DNA from: G942493275 sp942493275
Lineage (GTDB): Bacteria; Actinomycetota; Coriobacteriia; Anaerosomatales; PHET01
DNA: 64,000 nt
Direction: 5' to 3'
Assembly (NCBI GenBank): GCA_942493275.1
Contig: OW818687.1
Location: forward strand, 186,001 to 250,000
Below are positions 17,369 through 26,575 of this stretch, one piece after another. Position numbers and translations under genes: made by a program. The notes below the pieces were generated by a model. It saw only the letters and a list, made by a program, of their open reading frames with translations. It was not told where the DNA came from and searched no databases. The number at the start of each line of letters is the position of its first letter. Position 1 is the stretch's first letter.

Positions 17369-19024
17369 CTAACGAGCGACGACCTCGGGCAGGACGGTCT
17401 GAGGAAGCGATCCCGCAATGTATGACTCCAGCGCGCTGGCGAGTTCAGCGGGATCGGTAGGCGGAATCGCGTAGAAGACCACCGTATCTTTGGCTGCGAC
17501 CAGGTTCGCCGCGATGCGCCACGAGCCTACCTCCACCCAATCCTCGGGCGTGTCGAAGTAGCCCGGGAAGACAACGGCGATCTGCGCTTCATTCTCCTTC
17601 GCAAGCGCGGCGATTTCCTTGGCATCCAGGTTGTAGCGCCCCAGACGCTCGAGAGGCTGACCGTTCTCTGCAAGACCCTCGAGATCGAGAATACGCAGAT
17701 CATCGTTGTAGAACGAGATTGCACCCAGGTCTCCGATAGCCACCGAGTCGAACTGGGTGTTCGCCTTGAGGAACTGGGCCATCTGATACTGCTGCTCGTA
17801 CACGTTCTTCATGGCGTACGGCACGCTCGTCATTGCGACCCAGCCTCGCCACCCGCCTGCAATCAGAGTGATCGCACACAACGCGACCGCAACGGTCAGC
17901 GCTGCGTCACGCCGCCCGTCCACGACGGTCCGGATCGGCGCGATGGCGGCGAACTGGATCACCGCACTCATCCCGAGCAACACCATCATGTAGTTCTCGT
18001 ATCGGTAGAACCACCCGACGTCGCCAAAGACCAGATGCACCACGGTAACCGCCAGTGAAGCCCAGGCGAAGATGTTTGCAGGCTCCCACAATGAAGCGCC
18101 CCGAGTGCGTCCTATGTAGAGAAACAGCCCCACCAGCGCCGCGAGGAACAGAAGGGGGTAGACGGTCGGCACGACAACCTGAGCGAAACGCTCACCGTAC
18201 CCGACGGGGTCTGTGATGAGCGCTGTGACCCCGGACGATGGAGCGGTGCCCTTCACGAGAACGGGGTTAGGCAGGAAGAACCCGCCTTGCGACCGCGAGT
18301 AGAGTCCCCAGGCGATCACAGGCAGTACTCCCGCCGCCGCGAGGGCCGCCGCATGCCGGAATCGTCTCCTCAACACGAAGAGCGCGGCGACGACTCCGAC
18401 GAGCAAGAGCCCCTCGTAGCGAATCGCAGACACGGCGAAGGCAAGGCCCACCAAGACCCAGGCAGAGCGATCCCAGGCCGCGTCGTCAGATGCCAGCGCG
18501 AATGAAGCGGCGGTCAGGAACGCGACGTCGGCCAGCAGCTGCGCCGGGTGCTCCATGCCCCCGAACACGATGGGAGCGAGCGGCGCGGCGAGCACGATCC
18601 AGAGGAGGCCCACGAAACGCGGCAACGGGGGAACCCGAAAACGCACAAGCGCCTCATCTGCCACGAAGAGCAGCGATACCGAGATGACCAGCGTGAACAC
18701 GATGGGCAGATGCGCCTGCACACCCATCACCTTGAATCCCACCGCGAGCAGCAAGGTCCATAGCGGTGAGGATGAGGCCGACGTGAATTCGAATGGGGTC
18801 GCGCCGAAGACCCCGTGCACCGCCAGGTTCTTCGCCAGCGCCATGTGGATGTAGGCGTCATCAAGGGCGTAGGTGAAGGTCCCACCGGTCAGGTAGGTGC
18901 CCCCGGCCCACATCGCGGCCATGACCAACAGAAACGCGCCGACCGCCGCCAAGAAGGGCCACAATGCCTCCTTGGGCTGGGCCTGCTTCACCGGCTTACT
19001 CGGCGTCTTCTTCGACTTGCCCAT
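17369..19024 (-). CDS. GT-C type membrane glycosyltransferase-like protein
   Basis: A 551-residue protein with a basic N-terminal tail, about 11 membrane segments and a C-terminal extracytoplasmic domain from about residue 415. The first external loop has YALDDAYIHMALAKNLA, the paired-acidic motif placement expected for polyprenyl-phosphate-sugar dependent GT-C enzymes. The C-terminal domain contains IGDLGAISFYNDD and ILDLEGLAENG. Specific substrate is unknown. Its ATG overlaps the stop of the upstream GT4 gene (TGATG), so the two are translationally coupled. Confidence 0.7.
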   Translation of the reverse strand: MGKSKKTPSKPVKQAQPKEALWPFLAAVGAFLLVMAAMWAGGTYLTGGTFTYALDDAYIHMALAKNLAVHGVFGATPFEFTSASSSPLWTLLLAVGFKVMGVQAHLPIVFTLVISVSLLFVADEALVRFRVPPLPRFVGLLWIVLAAPLAPIVFGGMEHPAQLLADVAFLTAASFALASDDAAWDRSAWVLVGLAFAVSAIRYEGLLLVGVVAALFVLRRRFRHAAALAAAGVLPVIAWGLYSRSQGGFFLPNPVLVKGTAPSSGVTALITDPVGYGERFAQVVVPTVYPLLFLAALVGLFLYIGRTRGASLWEPANIFAWASLAVTVVHLVFGDVGWFYRYENYMMVLLGMSAVIQFAAIAPIRTVVDGRRDAALTVAVALCAITLIAGGWRGWVAMTSVPYAMKNVYEQQYQMAQFLKANTQFDSVAIGDLGAISFYNDDLRILDLEGLAENGQPLERLGRYNLDAKEIAALAKENEAQIAVVFPGYFDTPEDWVEVGSWRIAANLVAAKDTVVFYAIPPTDPAELASALESYIAGSLPQTVLPEVVAR

Positions 19025-20130
19025 CAGCGACTCCCCTGCTCAACAGCACTCTCGATGATCTCGGCGCGCTGCCTCGCCCGCGCCCGCCAGGAGTACCGCT
19101 CGACCGCGGCTTCCCTGCCGCGCCGCCCCATGGCTGCGGCACCCTCGGGGTCGGATAGCACCCGCTTCGTCGCCTCCACCACGGCTGCGGCATCTCCCGG
19201 AGGAACCAGAATCCCACACCGCTCGGCGTTCACGACCTCGGAGATGCCGATGGTGTCTGACGCTATCACCGGGACCCCGCACGCCATCGACTCGTAGAGC
19301 TTGAGCGGCGAAAACTTCGCTTCTCGCTCGGGCATTACCATCGGGACGTACGAGACCACCGCGGCCGCGACCACCTGCGCCACCTCAAGATACGGCAGCC
19401 GCCCGAGGAAGTGAACGCGCTCGGGCATATCCCGAACCGCTTCTTCGACCGCCGGACGCATCGCGCCGTCGCCGACGAAGACCAGGGCCAGATCACTCGG
19501 CCAATCAGGTCGTCGGACAGCCTCAAGCAGGGTCCCGATTCCCTGCCACGCAGGGAACTGGCCAAAGAACACGGCGAACCGACTGGGAAGCCCTGCGCGG
19601 GGCATGGCATCCGGAGTGAACGCATCGACGTTCGCACCGTTGCCGTTGGTGATGACGCGGTCGTGACGCGCCTCAGCTTTGAGCCATTCCGTAAGCCCAT
19701 CGGCCACTGATATGACGACCGAAGCGTCGCGGTACTGGGACCGCTGCACGTGCTCGAACCACGGACGGCCGAGTCGCGTGACCGGCCAGGCGATGAACAG
19801 GTCCTCGTAGGGGCCGTTGCACTCCTGGACGACCGGGATCCCGGCGTCTCGTGCAGCTCGCGCAACGGTTCTCGCCAGAGGATGCGAGCGGATGTAGACC
19901 GCGTCGTACTCAGTGAGCCGGGCGATCAGACGGCGCTGCACTCTGGCCATCTCGGACAGGCGCGCCAGTCCCCCGGGCGCCTCGCCGGGCGGGTAGTCGG
20001 GGAAGTACCGGTCCACGACCCATCCCTCGGACTCGAACCCCCCGATTATCTCGGTGACCGCCGCCCAGGTGTCCTGACCGTCGACGACAGCCTGCAGGCT
20101 CAGGTATGCGATCTTGAGGTTACGGTGCAT
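19024..20130 (-). CDS. glycosyltransferase family 4
   Basis: A cytosolic or peripheral retaining glycosyltransferase of the GT-B fold, about 368 residues. N-terminal acceptor domain starts HRNLKIAYLSLQAVVDGQ. The C-terminal donor domain has VVFFGQFPAWQGIGTLLEA-like strands and KFSPLKLYESMACGVPVIAS, the E-x7-E type sugar-nucleotide site in a KLYE variant. I chose the ATG at 20130 because conserved sequence begins there; the frame is open 71 codons further upstream but that part looks non-coding. No strong ribosome site is visible. It precedes the GT-C-like gene and is divergent from the methyltransferase at 20274. Confidence 0.82.
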   Translation of the reverse strand: MHRNLKIAYLSLQAVVDGQDTWAAVTEIIGGFESEGWVVDRYFPDYPPGEAPGGLARLSEMARVQRRLIARLTEYDAVYIRSHPLARTVARAARDAGIPVVQECNGPYEDLFIAWPVTRLGRPWFEHVQRSQYRDASVVISVADGLTEWLKAEARHDRVITNGNGANVDAFTPDAMPRAGLPSRFAVFFGQFPAWQGIGTLLEAVRRPDWPSDLALVFVGDGAMRPAVEEAVRDMPERVHFLGRLPYLEVAQVVAAAVVSYVPMVMPEREAKFSPLKLYESMACGVPVIASDTIGISEVVNAERCGILVPPGDAAAVVEATKRVLSDPEGAAAMGRRGREAAVERYSWRARARQRAEIIESAVEQGSR

Positions 20131-20273
20131 CTGACCGAGTGTCCGATCCGAGACGGCTGCTTCCAAGCGATATGCTACACGAGCGAAGAGTCCGAATCGC
20201 ACCTTCCGCGCGGATGCTTGGCATACTGTTGTGAGCAGATCTCGGCACCACGCCGAACGGAGGTATGACAACG

Positions 20274-21026
20274 ATGCCATCGACGCCGCGCGCGGCCCTG
20301 AGCAAGACGGCACAAGCGGCCCGCGCCGCCCTCGCCAAGGCACTTCCCAAGAAGGTGTCCCCGCCGCTCGGGAGCGTCGACCTCGGCGACCTCCGACGCA
20401 CCACGCCCATCAGCCGGGTCTTTGGACTCGATCGCGGCACTCCCGTCGACCGCTACTACATCGAGGCGTTCCTCGCCCGCCACGCGGACGCGATTCACGG
20501 CAGGGTGCTCGAAATCGGCGATAGAACCTACACCGAGCAGTTCGGAGGAGACGCTGTCGAACACAGCGACGTGCTGCACGTGACCGGAGACTCGCCCGAG
20601 GCGACGATCATCGCCGACCTCACCGATGCTCCGCAGATCCCCTCGGACACATTCGACTGCATCATCCTGACGCAGACGCTCCAGTTCACCTATCGGATGG
20701 AGTCGACCGTCTCGGAACTCCATCGCATCCTGAAGCCCGGTGGCTGCGTCCTGTGCACGGTGCCGGGAATCAGCCAGATCAGCCGATACGACATGGACCG
20801 GTGGGGCGACTACTGGCGACTGACCTCGCTGGCCGGGCGCGAGCTGTTCGAGACGGCTTTCGAGCCCGCGCGAATCGAAGTCGCGACGTACGGCAACGTG
20901 CTCACGAGCATCGCGTTCCTGCACGGGCTGGCCGTGAGCGAGCTGACCACCGAGGAACTCGACGTCTGCGACGACGACTTCCAGCTGATCGTCGCCGTGA
21001 AGGCCACGAAGGCTGTCACGGCGTGA
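20274..21026 (+). CDS. class I SAM-dependent methyltransferase
   Basis: About 250 residues. The SAM-binding start is VLEIGDRTYTEQF, followed by DTFDCIILTQTLQ and HRILKPGGCVLCTVPGI, which are motifs I, IV and post-IV of a class I methyltransferase. The D-rich glycine motif is atypical (LEIGDR), as in methyltransferases of glycan clusters. The ATG at 20274 is 10 bases after GGAGG and is preferred to the ATG at 20265, which is only one base from it. Its stop overlaps the next gene's GTG by 4 bases (GTGA). Substrate is presumably a sugar, but this is inference. Confidence 0.8.
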   Translation: MPSTPRAALSKTAQAARAALAKALPKKVSPPLGSVDLGDLRRTTPISRVFGLDRGTPVDRYYIEAFLARHADAIHGRVLEIGDRTYTEQFGGDAVEHSDVLHVTGDSPEATIIADLTDAPQIPSDTFDCIILTQTLQFTYRMESTVSELHRILKPGGCVLCTVPGISQISRYDMDRWGDYWRLTSLAGRELFETAFEPARIEVATYGNVLTSIAFLHGLAVSELTTEELDVCDDDFQLIVAVKATKAVTA

Positions 21027-22048
21027 CCGGCGCCCGCTCACACCTGCGACGCGCGGTCTACCGCCTGGGCCCGACCGCCCTGGTTCTGATCTACCACCGC
21101 GTCGCACAGCTGGGCAGCGATCCGCAACTGCTGGCCGTCACCCCGTCGAACTTCGACCGCCAGATGGCGCTTCTCGCACGTGACTATCACCCTCAGCCGC
21201 TCGGCGCCCTCATCGGCGATCTGCGGGGTCGACGCGTGAAGAACCGGGCCGTCGCGGTCACCTTCGACGACGGATACGCGGACAACCTCGTCGAGGCGCT
21301 CCCGATCCTCGCCACGCACGGCGTCCCGGCCACAGTGTTCGTGAGCAGCGGATACCTGGGCGGCGAGCGCGAGTTCTGGTGGGACGACCTCGAGCGAATC
21401 GTGCTGTCGCCCACCCCTCTGCCCGAGACGATCGAGCTGAATTCAGGCTCGGGCGCGTTTCGCTTCGAACTCGGTTCCGAGGGCCCCCGGCCAGAGGCGA
21501 ACGACCGTGAGCCATGGGACGTCACCAAGCCTCCGATCACGCAGCGCCAGCGCCTGTACTTCGAACTCGCGGCGTACGTGCGGCCCTGCGCGGCTCACGA
21601 CCGGGAGGCGATACTCGAGCAACTGCGGCCCGCTTCAGTGCCGCAAGCGGCGCGTCGGTCCCATCGCCAGCTCGATTCCGCTGAAGTCACGGAGCTCGCG
21701 TCGCACGCGCTCATGACCGTAGGCGGCCATACGTCGACCCACCAGGTCCTCTCCGCGCGAGCCGGGACCGAGCAGGCACGCGAGATTCAAGACGACCGGC
21801 AGGCGCTCACCGAGATGTGCCCCCGACCGGTCTCGCTGTTCTCGTACCCGTACGGCGCGCTCAGCGACTACACGGATGAGTCAGTGGAGCTGGTGCGGCA
21901 GGCGGGCTACGCGGGAGCATGCTCCAACCATCCGGGCGTTGTGAAGCCGTGGACCGATCCGTATCGCGTCCCGCGACAGCTCGTACGGGACTGGGACGCT
22001 TCCGAGTTCGGGTCCCAGCTCGAGGGGTGGTTCCATGACCCCGCGTAG
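21023..22048 (+). CDS. polysaccharide deacetylase (NodB/CE4) family protein
   Basis: A 341-residue NodB-fold carbohydrate esterase. Catalytic/metal motifs are VTFDDGYADN near residue 81 (Asp base and metal Asp), GGHTSTHQVLS (the HxxxH metal ligands), and SYPYGALSDY. A long insert between the first two motifs (about residues 120-215) is characteristic of family members in surface-polysaccharide clusters. The start is a GTG overlapping the methyltransferase stop. It also overlaps the downstream GT4 gene by 14 bases, so methyltransferase, deacetylase and two GT4 genes form one coupled operon. Confidence 0.86.
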   Translation: MTGARSHLRRAVYRLGPTALVLIYHRVAQLGSDPQLLAVTPSNFDRQMALLARDYHPQPLGALIGDLRGRRVKNRAVAVTFDDGYADNLVEALPILATHGVPATVFVSSGYLGGEREFWWDDLERIVLSPTPLPETIELNSGSGAFRFELGSEGPRPEANDREPWDVTKPPITQRQRLYFELAAYVRPCAAHDREAILEQLRPASVPQAARRSHRQLDSAEVTELASHALMTVGGHTSTHQVLSARAGTEQAREIQDDRQALTEMCPRPVSLFSYPYGALSDYTDESVELVRQAGYAGACSNHPGVVKPWTDPYRVPRQLVRDWDASEFGSQLEGWFHDPA

Positions 22049-23282
22049 CGCAGGCCTGGGCCAACGCATTCACGCGGCCGCGCCCTGGCTCTTCTCGGCA
22101 CTCGACGCGGGCCGGCGGGCGGGGGTTGGCTCGGTAGCCGCGATCCAGTCGGTCGCTTTCGGACTACGGCAGCATCGTCGCGCGAGTGGTGAGCCCCCGC
22201 TCGTTGTCCTCGACGGCTGCGCGTTTCAGCTCCCTCACAGCGGCATCGCGCGGCTGTGGGATGCCATCATGGCCGAGTGGACGGCGTCCGGGTTCGCACG
22301 CCAGGTGCTCGTTCTGGATCGCGCGGGCACCGCACCGCGTCACGAAGGCTTCGGATACCTCCGCGTGCCGGAGCTTCGCGTGCATGACTGGTCGGCGCAG
22401 GCATGGATGCTCGGCCGGATCTGTCGTCAGAGCGGGGCACGCGCCTTCATCTCGACGAACTACACGCGTGCGAGCGGCTGCCGCTCGGCGCTGTACCTCT
22501 ACGACATGACTCCCGAGGTGCTGGGCTGGGACCTCAATCGTCCCGAGTGGCGGGAGAAGCGTCACGCCATCGAGTCCGCCGATGCGCTGATCTGCCTGTC
22601 GCAGAGCACCGCTGACGATCTTGAGACGACGTTTCCCGCGCAGGCGACGACTCGCCCGGTGTCCATCGCACTGCCCGGACTCGACTCGTCATTCGAGCCT
22701 GCCGATGCCGAGGAGGTCGCGCGTCTCGTCGATCGTCTCGGCCTCCCGCAGACCTACTACGTCTTCATCGGCCACAGGGAGGGCTACAAGAACGCCGACC
22801 TCGTCTTTCGTGCAATCGAGGGCATGCAGGCCGATTCACCATTCGGTCTCCTGCTACTCGGTGGGCAACCATCACTTGAACCGGGCTTCGCGCGGCTGGC
22901 CGGCGACGTTCCCGTCACCATCGCCCGCCTGCCCGACGACGAGCTACGGGCAGCGTATTCCGGGGCGGCGGCGCTGCTCTACGTCTCGCGCTACGAGGGG
23001 TTCGGACTCCCGATCATCGAGGCGATGGCCTGCGGCTGTCCGGTGATCACGTGCCGGAACTCGTCGCTTCCCGAAGCCGCCGGCGATGCGGCGCTGTTCG
23101 TCGACGAGTCCGACGCGTCGCAGCTCCGCGACGCGATGCGCCGCGTACGCGAACCGGCGATACGCGTGGACCTGCTCGAACGCGGGCTCGAGTGGAGCGC
23201 AGGCTTCGACTGGGCCAAGACCGCCGAGCAGATCGAGCGCGTGCTCGAGGCCGTGTCCGCACGCCCGGAGGGACCCCAGTGA
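22035..23282 (+). CDS. glycosyltransferase family 4
   Basis: A 415-residue GT-B enzyme. The N-terminal domain contains VVLDGCAFQLPHSGIAR, reminiscent of WbdA/WbpY-type mannosyltransferases that begin with a target-sensing loop. The donor domain reads YYVFIGHREGYKN and YEGFGLPIIEAMACGCPVI with the E-x7-E pair. It lies within a coupled run, starting 14 bases before the deacetylase stop and ending 4 bases into the next GT4 gene. With manC nearby, a mannose-type donor is possible but not shown. Confidence 0.86.
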   Translation: MTPRSAGLGQRIHAAAPWLFSALDAGRRAGVGSVAAIQSVAFGLRQHRRASGEPPLVVLDGCAFQLPHSGIARLWDAIMAEWTASGFARQVLVLDRAGTAPRHEGFGYLRVPELRVHDWSAQAWMLGRICRQSGARAFISTNYTRASGCRSALYLYDMTPEVLGWDLNRPEWREKRHAIESADALICLSQSTADDLETTFPAQATTRPVSIALPGLDSSFEPADAEEVARLVDRLGLPQTYYVFIGHREGYKNADLVFRAIEGMQADSPFGLLLLGGQPSLEPGFARLAGDVPVTIARLPDDELRAAYSGAAALLYVSRYEGFGLPIIEAMACGCPVITCRNSSLPEAAGDAALFVDESDASQLRDAMRRVREPAIRVDLLERGLEWSAGFDWAKTAEQIERVLEAVSARPEGPQ

Positions 23283-24607
23283 GCGCGGAACCGCTCCACA
23301 TCGCCCAAGTCAACACGAGCGACAGAGGCGGCGGCGCCGAGCGGGTCGCCTCCGACCTGCATGCGGAGTACCTGAGGCGCGGGCACGACGCGTGGATGCT
23401 CGTCGGAGATCGCCGTGGTGACGATTCACGCGTGCTCGAAATCGATAGCGACGCGCGTCGTTCACGGTGGCAGCGGTCACTTCGCGCTACATCACAGCGG
23501 CTGGACCGAGATGCGCGCGGCCCGCTGAAACGGCTCGCGTCGCGTGCGGCGCTCGTCGCGGCGGGGCCGCGCCACGCACTCGACGTCTACCGCGGCGTCG
23601 AGGACTTCGATTACCCGGGGACGGCTCAGATAGCCCAGGCTCTTTCCCACCGGCCCGACGTCTGGCAGTTCCACAACCTGCACGGCTACTACTTCGACAT
23701 CCGGGCACTGCCGGCACTGACGAGCGAAACGCCCGGAGTGCTGACCATGCACGACGCATGGGCACTCACGGGCCACTGCGCGCACCCGTTCGAGTGCGAA
23801 CGCTGGCTCACGGGCTGCGGCGACTGCCCCGACCTCGGGATGTACGTCCCGATCCGTGCGGACGCGAGCGCGACCTCGTACAGCATCAAGCACGACTCGC
23901 TTTCTCGGTCGCGCCTGGTCTTTTGCACGCCGTCGCGCTGGCTCATGTCGATGGTCGAGCGCTCCGGGCTCCTCGAGCACGCACTGGGAGCCCACGTGGT
24001 TCCCAACGGCGTCCGCCACGATATCTTCAAGCCCGGCGATCGACTGCAGGCGCGGCGCCGGCTCGGTCTACCCCCGGATGCGAAACTCGTGCTCTTCGCC
24101 GCCAATGCGCTCCAGGCCAACCCGTTCAAGGACTACGCGACCCTCGAGCGTGCCCTCAGCGCGCTCGCGGACGCGGGGCAGTCGGCTCCCACCCTGATCG
24201 CGCTCGGTGTTACCGAGACGGTCGAGGCGATCCCCAACGTCATCGCCGTGCCCTACGTGAGTGATCCGGCCGAGGTGGCCGACTACTACCGCGCCGCGGA
24301 CGTCTACGTCCACGCATCGCTGGCGGAGAACCATCCGCTTGCGGTCATCGAGGCGATGGCGTGCGGTACGCCCGTCGTGGCGAGCGACGTGGGAGGCGTG
24401 TCCGAGATAGCCGAGCACGGCGTATCGGGGCTGCTGGTACCACCGGGCGATGCGGACGCGCTCACGCGCGCGATCGGCTCGCTCCTCGGCGACGCCGACC
24501 TCCGGGACCGCTTCTCACGCGCCGGGCTGTTGGTCGCGCGGGAGCTGACGGTGGAGCGCCAGGCCGACGCCTATCTCGGCATTTTCAGTGAGATTGCGGC
24601 GCGCTAG
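23279..24607 (+). CDS. glycosyltransferase family 4 (WcaC-like)
   Basis: A 442-residue GT-B glycosyltransferase. The N-terminus reads LHIAQVNTSDRGGGAERVA. The acceptor domain contains MHDAWALTGHCAHPFEC and GCGDCPDLG, a Cys-containing feature seen in WcaC-like enzymes. The donor site is AENHPLAVIEAMACGTPVV. A GTG start at 23279 overlaps the upstream stop by 4 bases. Its stop overlaps that of the convergent radical SAM gene by 3 bases. Donor and acceptor are unknown. Confidence 0.85.
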   Translation: MSAEPLHIAQVNTSDRGGGAERVASDLHAEYLRRGHDAWMLVGDRRGDDSRVLEIDSDARRSRWQRSLRATSQRLDRDARGPLKRLASRAALVAAGPRHALDVYRGVEDFDYPGTAQIAQALSHRPDVWQFHNLHGYYFDIRALPALTSETPGVLTMHDAWALTGHCAHPFECERWLTGCGDCPDLGMYVPIRADASATSYSIKHDSLSRSRLVFCTPSRWLMSMVERSGLLEHALGAHVVPNGVRHDIFKPGDRLQARRRLGLPPDAKLVLFAANALQANPFKDYATLERALSALADAGQSAPTLIALGVTETVEAIPNVIAVPYVSDPAEVADYYRAADVYVHASLAENHPLAVIEAMACGTPVVASDVGGVSEIAEHGVSGLLVPPGDADALTRAIGSLLGDADLRDRFSRAGLLVARELTVERQADAYLGIFSEIAAR

Positions 24608-25551
24608 GACTTCATCCACTCCTCGGGCTTTCGCTCCGAGCGGCCCCACGTGTAGAACTCGCGCGACGTCATGTCGCAGTTGCCGCACCAGGGAATCGGA
24701 TTCCGCAGGAACTCGATCACCTTCTCGTGATCGGTCTCGTGCCTGACGTCGACGTAGTCATCCGGCGTGACCTCAAGACCGGGGATGTCGAACCGATCCC
24801 GGAACACGTCGGCGAACGCCGCATAGGCGCACGGATAGAGCTTCCCGTCACGAACGATGGGACAGTTGTTGAAGCCCTGGCAGCGATGGAACGACAGCTC
24901 GGTATCGTGCCCGCCAGCCGGATCGATCGGCACCTTGAAGAACTCCTCGCGCTGCTCGGTCCACTCGACCTTCGCACCGTGCACCCGGCCGAGCCGGTTG
25001 ATCTCATCGACGGGCAGTCCGATCGGGTACGAGTCGCACAGCAAGATGACGCCCGTGTCGGCAAGCGCCTTCCAGAACTCCTCATCCATGCGAGTCACCA
25101 TGGTGCCGTTGGTCATGAGGTAGATCCGGGTCTTGGGAAACACCTCGCGAGCCACCCTGACAAAGTCCGCAACTCGCGGATGGAGCAACGGCTCCCCGCC
25201 CAGCAGGTATATCTGCCGAACCGCCGAGAAGTGGCCCGCCATCGCGCGCATATCCGTCTCGAACTCGCCGAGGTCTGCAAAGGTGGGCTTACATAGGTTC
25301 GAGAAGTGCGCACAGCCCTTGCAGTTCAGGTTGCAGTGATCGGTGATGTGGATCTCGAAGTGATACAGGACCGGCTTCTTGTGCAGCACGTACCTGCGCG
25401 CCCACACCACGGCCTTGGGCTCCCGGGACACCATGCTCTTGAGATAGACGGTGCGCAGGAATACATCCTTCACGCCGTCGACGAACCGGCCGGGAAGCAG
25501 CCGGCGGGCGGTGCGTCTCACGGAAGCAGGTACTCTGTCGAGAACCGACAT
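24604..25551 (-). CDS. radical SAM/SPASM-type protein
   Basis: A 315-residue radical SAM enzyme. The 4Fe-4S site CNLNCKGC lies at residues 73-80 (CxxxCxxC), followed by LLGGEPLLHP. The C-terminal part has several extra cysteines (FHRCQGFNNCPIVRDG, LYPCAY, IPWCGNCDM), consistent with an auxiliary cluster as in SPASM or Twitch proteins. Such proteins in glycan clusters may modify sugars or peptides; the substrate is not known. I chose the second of two adjacent ATGs (25551), 7 bases after AAGG. It is convergent with the GT4 gene and divergent from the GT2 pair. Confidence 0.82.
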   Translation of the reverse strand: MSVLDRVPASVRRTARRLLPGRFVDGVKDVFLRTVYLKSMVSREPKAVVWARRYVLHKKPVLYHFEIHITDHCNLNCKGCAHFSNLCKPTFADLGEFETDMRAMAGHFSAVRQIYLLGGEPLLHPRVADFVRVAREVFPKTRIYLMTNGTMVTRMDEEFWKALADTGVILLCDSYPIGLPVDEINRLGRVHGAKVEWTEQREEFFKVPIDPAGGHDTELSFHRCQGFNNCPIVRDGKLYPCAYAAFADVFRDRFDIPGLEVTPDDYVDVRHETDHEKVIEFLRNPIPWCGNCDMTSREFYTWGRSERKPEEWMKS

Positions 25552-25708
25552 CATTCTCCCTTGGCGCTCGGGTTCAAGCGCGTCGACTTCAACTACACTC
25601 CATAGAGCAACTACGGTGCTCACCCGATGCAACATGGCACCGAGGCACTGGACAGTATACGGTGTCGCGGGTGTTCTGATGCGTTCGACCCGAAGGAGTT
25701 CTCGAAAG

Positions 25709-26575
25709 ATGGCGCCTGCTCGTCCGCTCGTCTCCATATTGACGCCGTCTTTCAACCAGGCGGCCTGGCTCGGCGACAACCTACGCTCGGTCGCCTGCCA
25801 GACGTACACTCACATCGAGCACATCGTGATGGACGGCGGCTCGACCGACGGCAGCGTCGAGATTCTCGAGGCGGCGGACGGCATCACCTGGCGCAGTGAG
25901 TCCGACGACGGGCAGTCGGACGCGATCAACAAGGCGTTCGCGGTCTCCACCGGCGAGATCATCGGCTGGATCAACTCCGATGACGCCTACTTCGACTGCC
26001 GAGTCATCGAAGACGTGGTCGCATTCTTCGAGCGCCACCCTGACGTCGACGTGGTCTACGGGCACGCCGCCCAGATCGCCGAGGACGGAACGATTATCCA
26101 GCTTCTGTGGACTCCCCCGTACGACCGGAACCTTCTCGGCGCGCTGTGCTTCATCGTGCAGCCGGCCGCGTTCATCCGACGCCGGGTGCTCGACGATCCG
26201 ATGCTCGACCGGAGCTTCCACTTCGCGATGGACTACGAACTGTGGCTGAGGCTCGACGCGAAGGGAGCGCAGATCGATCGTATCGACCGCGTCACGGCGA
26301 TCGACCGGCACCAGCCCGCGAGGAAGTCATCGACGATCCACGACGTCTACCACGAGAATCTGTCCCGGCTCGAGTCGATGTACCCCATGCGCCTTACGGC
26401 CGAGTTCGACGCGCAGCGCTCGGCCTACTACCGCCGTCAGCGGCTCGCCGGTGCGCTGGTGATTCCCCGCATGGGACGCGACTTCGCGTTCAGCACGCCT
26501 GATGACCCGACACGCGGACTGTGGCGGCGCCAAATCGGCTCACGCAAAAGCACGTGGCCCAAGGAGTACCGATGA
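25709..26575 (+). CDS. glycosyltransferase family 2 (tandem copy A)
   Basis: A 288-residue inverting GT-A glycosyltransferase. Seen: VSILTPSFNQAAWL at the N-terminus, VMDGGSTDGSVEILE, WRSESDDGQSDAINKAF, and the metal-binding INSDDAYFD. The ATG at 25709 has GAAGGAG 10 bases upstream. The gene is a close duplicate of the next gene: the first ~125 codons are nearly identical at the DNA level, the middle ~20 codons differ, then another ~35 codons are near identical and the C-termini differ. It overlaps copy B by 4 bases. Likely role is adding different sugars or linkages to one glycan. Confidence 0.88.
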   Translation: MAPARPLVSILTPSFNQAAWLGDNLRSVACQTYTHIEHIVMDGGSTDGSVEILEAADGITWRSESDDGQSDAINKAFAVSTGEIIGWINSDDAYFDCRVIEDVVAFFERHPDVDVVYGHAAQIAEDGTIIQLLWTPPYDRNLLGALCFIVQPAAFIRRRVLDDPMLDRSFHFAMDYELWLRLDAKGAQIDRIDRVTAIDRHQPARKSSTIHDVYHENLSRLESMYPMRLTAEFDAQRSAYYRRQRLAGALVIPRMGRDFAFSTPDDPTRGLWRRQIGSRKSTWPKEYR

